Assembly (NCBI GenBank): GCA_028282395.1
Contig: JANQHY010000269.1
Span: forward strand, 1-9,719
DNA length: 9,719 nucleotides
Direction: 5' to 3'
Source: Gammaproteobacteria bacterium
GTDB taxonomy: Bacteria > Pseudomonadota > Gammaproteobacteria > UBA12402
The position numbers were made by a program, and so were the translations under genes. The notes below the pieces were generated by a model, which saw only the letters and a program-made list of their open reading frames with translations, did no database searches and had not been told where the DNA came from. This document shows positions 6,734 through 9,719 of this stretch, in pieces (the first letter of the stretch is position 1; the number at the start of each line of letters is the position of its first letter).

Positions 6734-8281
6734 CTACTTATCTGCTTTACCCGTCTGACAATTCATATAGCAGCGCTGATGAATTAAGCAGAAGTAAAGA
6801 ATGAGCGAAATTAGAAAAAAGAGCGCCAATAACCAATTCTTATCCAGCTCCCCAGCACTACGTAAATAACTAAACAGAGTTGCGAAAACTAGGTATGCAA
6901 AAATTGACCATGAAGATAGCAGTGCTTTCCCCATCTCTAAATAGTTCCCACGATAGAAACTGAATGTGTAAATTAAAAACAGAATAATGTGCAGAATTAA
7001 TGCCGTCAGAACCATCTTACCATCAGCTTGAATCAACAAATAACTAAGCAAAAGGAATAGTCCAAGACTAATGCTACGACCAAATGGCATCTTAAACGGC
7101 CGCTCTTTATTAGGCTCACTTTTTCTCAGCTTGGCAAAACATATTGGCACACTCAAACAGGATAGAACATAGAAGACACTGGTTAGCACTGCCACTTTTT
7201 GCCAATTCTTGAAGAAAAGAATGACAACGATCGAGATAGCTAGGGTTAGCACCAGTGATGGTCGCGACAACCGGTACAGCGCATGCACTTTATCAAAGAA
7301 TTTTGGCATCTGCCGATCTCGCGACATCCCAGTAAACATTCGTGTAGCCGTACCTGTATAGGTAATACCTGCACCAGATGGACTGATAACGGCATAAAAA
7401 TAGAGTATACAGGCACCAACATTTAAATTTAATAAAATAAGCAGCTCTGCCAACGGCGAGGTAAAGTTAAGTTGATGCCAACCCTTTTTGACCATATCAG
7501 GAGGTAGTGCACCGATAAAAGAGATTTGCAGCAATAAATATAGCAGCAAACAGATCAGGACCGACGCAACTAAGGCGATAGGAATATTTCGGCGCGGATT
7601 TTTTAACTCTGAGCCGAATGTTGCAATCGAGCTAAAACCATAAAAGGCATAAAATATCCCACAGGTAATGACCGCACTAAACGCATGGCCAACACCATAA
7701 GGTGCAAAACTATTATGATAGCCAGTGAAATTTGCTTTATGAAAAGCACTAAACAATAATAAAAGACCAACGATAACGGGGACAGACACTTTTATTACTG
7801 CCATAATGTTATTCGCTTTACTTAATACTTGCATCCCCCAGTAATTCAGTAGGCCATATAATATAATTAATACAACCACACCCCCTGTCCCCAACAGCGT
7901 TAAATTATCATGACGAAATAGGTAAGGCTTCCATGAGGGTGAAATAGTACTTAAATACTGAATAGTGGCAACCGCCTCTGAGGACATGGTCAATACGACG
8001 CCCAACCAGACAGAAACCGCAAAAACAAAGCCAAAATCACGATGGTGACTAAAAGAGAGCAAGCGCGCAAATAATCCACGCTGATGATACATGGTTGAGA
8101 TCTCAGCCAACATAAAAGCGATCAGTAATGCTAATGCCGCACCAATTACCCAAGAGATTATTGAAATACCTCCAGCGAATTTAGCTGCATAATAGGCGGA
8201 AAACAGTGCCCCACTTCCAATCATACAGCAGATACCAATTCCAATGGCGGCGAATAAACTGGGAGATTTGTCTGAAGACAT
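6734..8281 (-). CDS. APC-superfamily amino-acid permease, YveA (aspartate:proton symporter)-like
   Basis: Inner-membrane amino-acid transporter of the APC family, 515 residues, close to the about 520 of B. subtilis YveA. Membrane segment 1 carries GIGICCMIGSGALF (14-27) with the GSG turn that binds the amino-acid backbone in this fold. Further YveA-like stretches, as I recall that protein: LNYWGMQVLSKAN (145-157), FAPYGVGHAFSAVI (192-205), GSELKNPRRNIPIAL (223-237), ISFIGALPPDMVKKGW (253-268) and ISPSGAGITYTGTATR (299-314). About 12-14 hydrophobic segments are visible, with a short polar C-terminus containing two cysteines. The ATG at 8281 has GAGG 12 bases upstream. It stands alone behind a long A+T-rich upstream region with candidate operators; 142 bases separate it from brnQ. 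Acidic amino acids are the likeliest substrate by resemblance, but APC specificity changes easily. Confidence 0.88.
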   Translation of the reverse strand: MSSDKSPSLFAAIGIGICCMIGSGALFSAYYAAKFAGGISIISWVIGAALALLIAFMLAEISTMYHQRGLFARLLSFSHHRDFGFVFAVSVWLGVVLTMSSEAVATIQYLSTISPSWKPYLFRHDNLTLLGTGGVVVLIILYGLLNYWGMQVLSKANNIMAVIKVSVPVIVGLLLLFSAFHKANFTGYHNSFAPYGVGHAFSAVITCGIFYAFYGFSSIATFGSELKNPRRNIPIALVASVLICLLLYLLLQISFIGALPPDMVKKGWHQLNFTSPLAELLILLNLNVGACILYFYAVISPSGAGITYTGTATRMFTGMSRDRQMPKFFDKVHALYRLSRPSLVLTLAISIVVILFFKNWQKVAVLTSVFYVLSCLSVPICFAKLRKSEPNKERPFKMPFGRSISLGLFLLLSYLLIQADGKMVLTALILHIILFLIYTFSFYRGNYLEMGKALLSSWSIFAYLVFATLFSYLRSAGELDKNWLLALFFLISLILYFCLIHQRCYMNCQTGKADK

Positions 8282-8350
8282 TTTGTATTAACACCTCACT
8301 TACTGATTATTTCAGCCTATTTCTGGCTGTTGATAGATATTGACTGGCAT

Positions 8351-8366
8351 CATAAATGATTTTATG
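8351..8366. repeat. Dyad in the permease leader or upstream region
   Basis: CATAAA (8351-8356) and TTTATG (8361-8366) are exact inverted arms around TGAT, 70 bases before the APC permease start. It would lie just downstream of the candidate promoter at 8427-8400, where it could be an operator or a leader hairpin. Confidence 0.25.
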
Positions 8367-8399
8367 GCAAATTACCAGCATTTCCGCCTGCTCTTGATT

Positions 8400-8434
8400 A
8401 CAATACAACTATATGCTGTACAATCAAGCATATA
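8400..8434 (-). promoter_or_regulatory. Candidate promoter with overlapping operator for the APC permease
   Basis: TATATGC (8410-8416) and GCATATA (8428-8434) form an exact 7-base inverted repeat with arm centres 18 bases apart, the geometry of many dimeric repressor sites. On the minus strand a -35-like TTGATT (8427-8422) lies between the arms, and a -10-like TATTGT (8405-8400) follows after a 16-base spacer, so a bound regulator would cover the -35. Hexamer matches are moderate (4 of 6 each). Confidence 0.35.
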
Positions 8435-8725
8435 AACAAATACAATGCACCTTTTCCGCAATCATATTCTATCTAACTTCTTGATATACACTTAAAGATA
8501 AATTAAATAAAATGCCTATTTTGAATAGATATTATATAATGTAAAAGATTTTATAACTATTCTATAAGTAATTATTTATTTAATGCCTCTATTAATAGCC
8601 GCTTGATACAACATTAAATAGCAAAATAAATCAGGTAAAGCAACTAATAAGGTAGATTCCCAATAAACTTCTTAAAGAGATGAACACATAAGAATAGTTA
8701 TTCAAAGCAAATTAGCAAGAAGGCA

Positions 8726-9358
8726 TTACAGTTTTGACAGAATTAATACCATTGCTATAGCAATAAGTAATAGTCCGGAAATCCAATTAAAAACTATTAT
8801 ACGCTTTTGTGTCATGAGTCGCCCAAATGTATGTCGCGATATAACTACGTAAGAGGATAGTAGGAAAAATGAGAGTATGGAAAAACTGGCACCCAAAATA
8901 AAAAACTGCACTGATTGATGCGCACCATAGGAAATAAACTGGGGATAAATCGAAGTGAAAAAGATAATAGGTTTCGGATTACTTAGCGCGAGTATTACAC
9001 CATCTTTATAAAAAGAGAACGACGACTTACTCGAAGCATGAACCTGACCAGTGGAAGACAGCAACTTTACTTTATTTGCTAACACCACCATTTTTATACC
9101 AAGATATAATAAAAACAGTGCGCCAACTATTTTTACAACCTGCATCAATATTGGCGAATTGGTAATAATCGCACCAATTCCAACAGCTGATATGAAAGCC
9201 ATTATTGCCAATCCAGTAGAGTTACCTAATAATGTTAATGATGATTTCTTAACACCATGCACTGCACCACGATTAATTGCCAAAAAAACGGCGGGACCTG
9301 GAGCTGCTATATATAATATAGATATTGAAACAAATACTAAATAATGATAAATAAACAT
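8726..9358 (-). CDS. LysE/RhtB-family amino-acid exporter
   Basis: Small inner-membrane exporter of the LysE superfamily, which expels amino acids such as lysine, arginine, threonine or homoserine lactone by proton exchange. 210 residues with about six hydrophobic segments, the normal size. Family marks: APGPAVFLAINRGAVHG (19-35) with the conserved PGP after segment 1, GNSTGLAIM (45-53), GALFLLYLGIKM (79-90) and SNPKPIIFF (126-134). The ATG at 9358 places PGP at residue 20, as usual in the family, and no better internal start exists, yet no Shine-Dalgarno is visible in the A/T-only run before it. A good promoter lies about 75-100 bases upstream. The gene follows the argininosuccinate-lyase-like end on the same strand after a 202-base gap, so it probably has its own transcript. 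The exported amino acid cannot be read from the sequence. Confidence 0.92.
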   Translation of the reverse strand: MFIYHYLVFVSISILYIAAPGPAVFLAINRGAVHGVKKSSLTLLGNSTGLAIMAFISAVGIGAIITNSPILMQVVKIVGALFLLYLGIKMVVLANKVKLLSSTGQVHASSKSSFSFYKDGVILALSNPKPIIFFTSIYPQFISYGAHQSVQFFILGASFSILSFFLLSSYVVISRHTFGRLMTQKRIIVFNWISGLLLIAIAMVLILSKL

Positions 9359-9392
9359 AACTATATTATTATAATTAAAGATAACTGTTTGG

Positions 9393-9411
9393 TTAGTTTA
9401 TATAAAACTAA
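9393..9411 (-). repeat. Leader hairpin of the LysE-family gene
   Basis: TTAGTTT (9393-9399) and AAACTAA (9405-9411) form an exact 7-base stem with a 5-base loop. It lies in the predicted transcript between the promoter (start near 9426) and the ATG at 9358, so it could affect translation or mRNA stability. Confidence 0.35.
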
Positions 9412-9432
9412 AAAGTGCGATTCATTGCGCTA

Positions 9433-9462
9433 ACAATATCACATAGATTAAATAGATGTCAA
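9433..9462 (-). promoter_or_regulatory. Sigma-70-type promoter of the LysE-family gene
   Basis: The minus strand has a perfect -35 TTGACA (9462-9457), an 18-base spacer and -10 TATTGT (9438-9433), which is preceded by TGA as in an extended -10. Near-matching inverted arms ATTGCGCT (9424-9431) and AGCGCATT (9462-9469) flank the promoter and could be a regulator site. The leader would be about 68 bases long. This is the best promoter in the window. Confidence 0.6.
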
Positions 9463-9483
9463 GCGCATTTTTATACTTATCTT

Positions 9484-9536
9484 CACCAACTATAAACAAT
9501 AGGTACGTTAAGTTATCGAACTTCCATGACTTGGTG
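9484..9536 (-). repeat. Nested inverted repeats after the right-edge gene
   Basis: CACCAA (9484-9489) pairs with TTGGTG (9531-9536), and within it AAGTT (9510-9514) pairs with AACTT (9519-9523) around ATCG. The structure starts about 25 bases past the stop of the lyase-like gene. It could be a trailer structure but has no U tract, so it is not a standard terminator. Confidence 0.25.
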
Positions 9537-9560
9537 TAAATACATTACTCTAGCAGATAG

Positions 9561-9719
9561 TTATACCAACTCAGCTACTCTATCATCATACCAAACTTTT
9601 ATTTTTTCTAAGCTAGTATGCGCTTTTTCCAACTGCTCTATCACAGAGGCTTTTGCGGTACCCCCTTTTGCTGCATGCGCTTCAATTACCTGTTCGATAG
9701 TAATTTTTTGATAGATATC
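9561..9719 (-). CDS. C-terminal end of an argininosuccinate lyase-like protein, truncated by window edge
   Basis: The frame is open from the right edge to a TAA at 9563-9561, giving 52 residues. The piece reads as a helical C-terminus: ITIEQVIEAHAAKGGTAKAS (residues 6-25), followed by VIEQLEKAHTSLEKIK (26-41). Its GGTA followed by a helix resembles the end of argininosuccinate lyase (ArgH: ...A...GGTAP..V...L..A...L), the enzyme that splits argininosuccinate into arginine and fumarate. The tail runs on some ten residues past the usual ArgH end (VWYDDRVAELV). The catalytic SS loop and signature lie outside the window, so another member of the fumarase/aspartase superfamily is possible. That the piece is coding is well supported by the continuous open frame and sensible protein composition. 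Confidence 0.5.
   Translation of the reverse strand, partial: DIYQKITIEQVIEAHAAKGGTAKASVIEQLEKAHTSLEKIKVWYDDRVAELV

Larger units (their letters stand above)
8282..8725. other. 444-base A+T-rich intergenic region, no gene recognised
   Basis: No open frame of credible length is seen on either strand. The right half (about 8470-8700) is extremely A+T-rich, while the part next to the permease holds the likely control sites (inverted repeats at 8351-8366 and 8410-8434). An exact 11-base inverted repeat, ATAACTATTCT (8553-8563) and AGAATAGTTAT (8691-8701), spans the right part. Two imperfect copies of a 17-18 base stretch beginning AATGCCT occur at 8511-8528 and 8582-8598. No strong terminator was found behind the exporter gene that ends at 8726. 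Confidence 0.7.

Noticed and set aside
8450..8500. Tiny minus-strand frame of 13 codons with two Cys upstream of the APC permease, as a leader peptide
   Set aside because: It has no ribosome site, lies upstream of the likely promoter and has no terminator/antiterminator pair after it.
9051..9344. Plus-strand frame of 97 residues opposite the LysE-family gene
   Set aside because: It lies antisense inside a well-supported exporter gene and has no family features or ribosome site.
9526..9711. Plus-strand frame of 61 residues at the right edge
   Set aside because: The minus strand here gives an open frame from the edge with a plausible lyase C-terminus, which explains the composition better.

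Overview
The window looks like a chromosomal segment of a low-G+C gammaproteobacterium. The UvrD at the left end follows the E. coli protein closely through every conserved helicase motif and the C-terminal tail. The rest is A+T-rich and consists almost entirely of transporters. A concentration of amino-acid and nucleobase carriers is common in nutrient-dependent or host-associated gammaproteobacteria such as the Legionellales, but that placement is inference and I cannot name a genus.

Layout: (1) 2-1885, plus strand: uvrD (DNA helicase II), lacking roughly its first 100 residues because the window starts inside it. (2) 1931-2587, minus: an unrecognised 218-residue protein with two predicted membrane segments, convergent with uvrD and with its own candidate promoter. 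(3) 2645-6591, minus: a probable three-gene operon read right to left, brnQ (branched-chain amino-acid carrier) followed by two different NCS2-family nucleobase permeases whose genes overlap by 8 bases. (4) 6734-8281, minus: an APC-family permease resembling the YveA-type aspartate:proton symporters. (5) 8282-8725: 444 bases of very A+T-rich DNA without a recognisable gene but with several inverted repeats. (6) 8726-9358, minus: a LysE/RhtB-family amino-acid exporter behind a good sigma-70-type promoter. (7) 9561-9719, minus: the last 52 residues of a gene entering from the right edge, whose GGTA-containing tail resembles argininosuccinate lyase.

Together the minus-strand genes would import branched-chain amino acids, probably acidic or related amino acids, and purine or pyrimidine bases, and export an amino acid. 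The export gene lies next to a possible arginine-biosynthesis gene. The least ordinary feature is the pair of overlapping, strongly diverged NCS2 genes. One keeps a glutamate at the usual substrate-binding position of membrane segment 8 and the other has lysine there, so a division of labour or a mixed dimer is worth testing. No phage, transposon, CRISPR array, tRNA or rRNA was seen, and I do not see a clearly novel multi-gene system.
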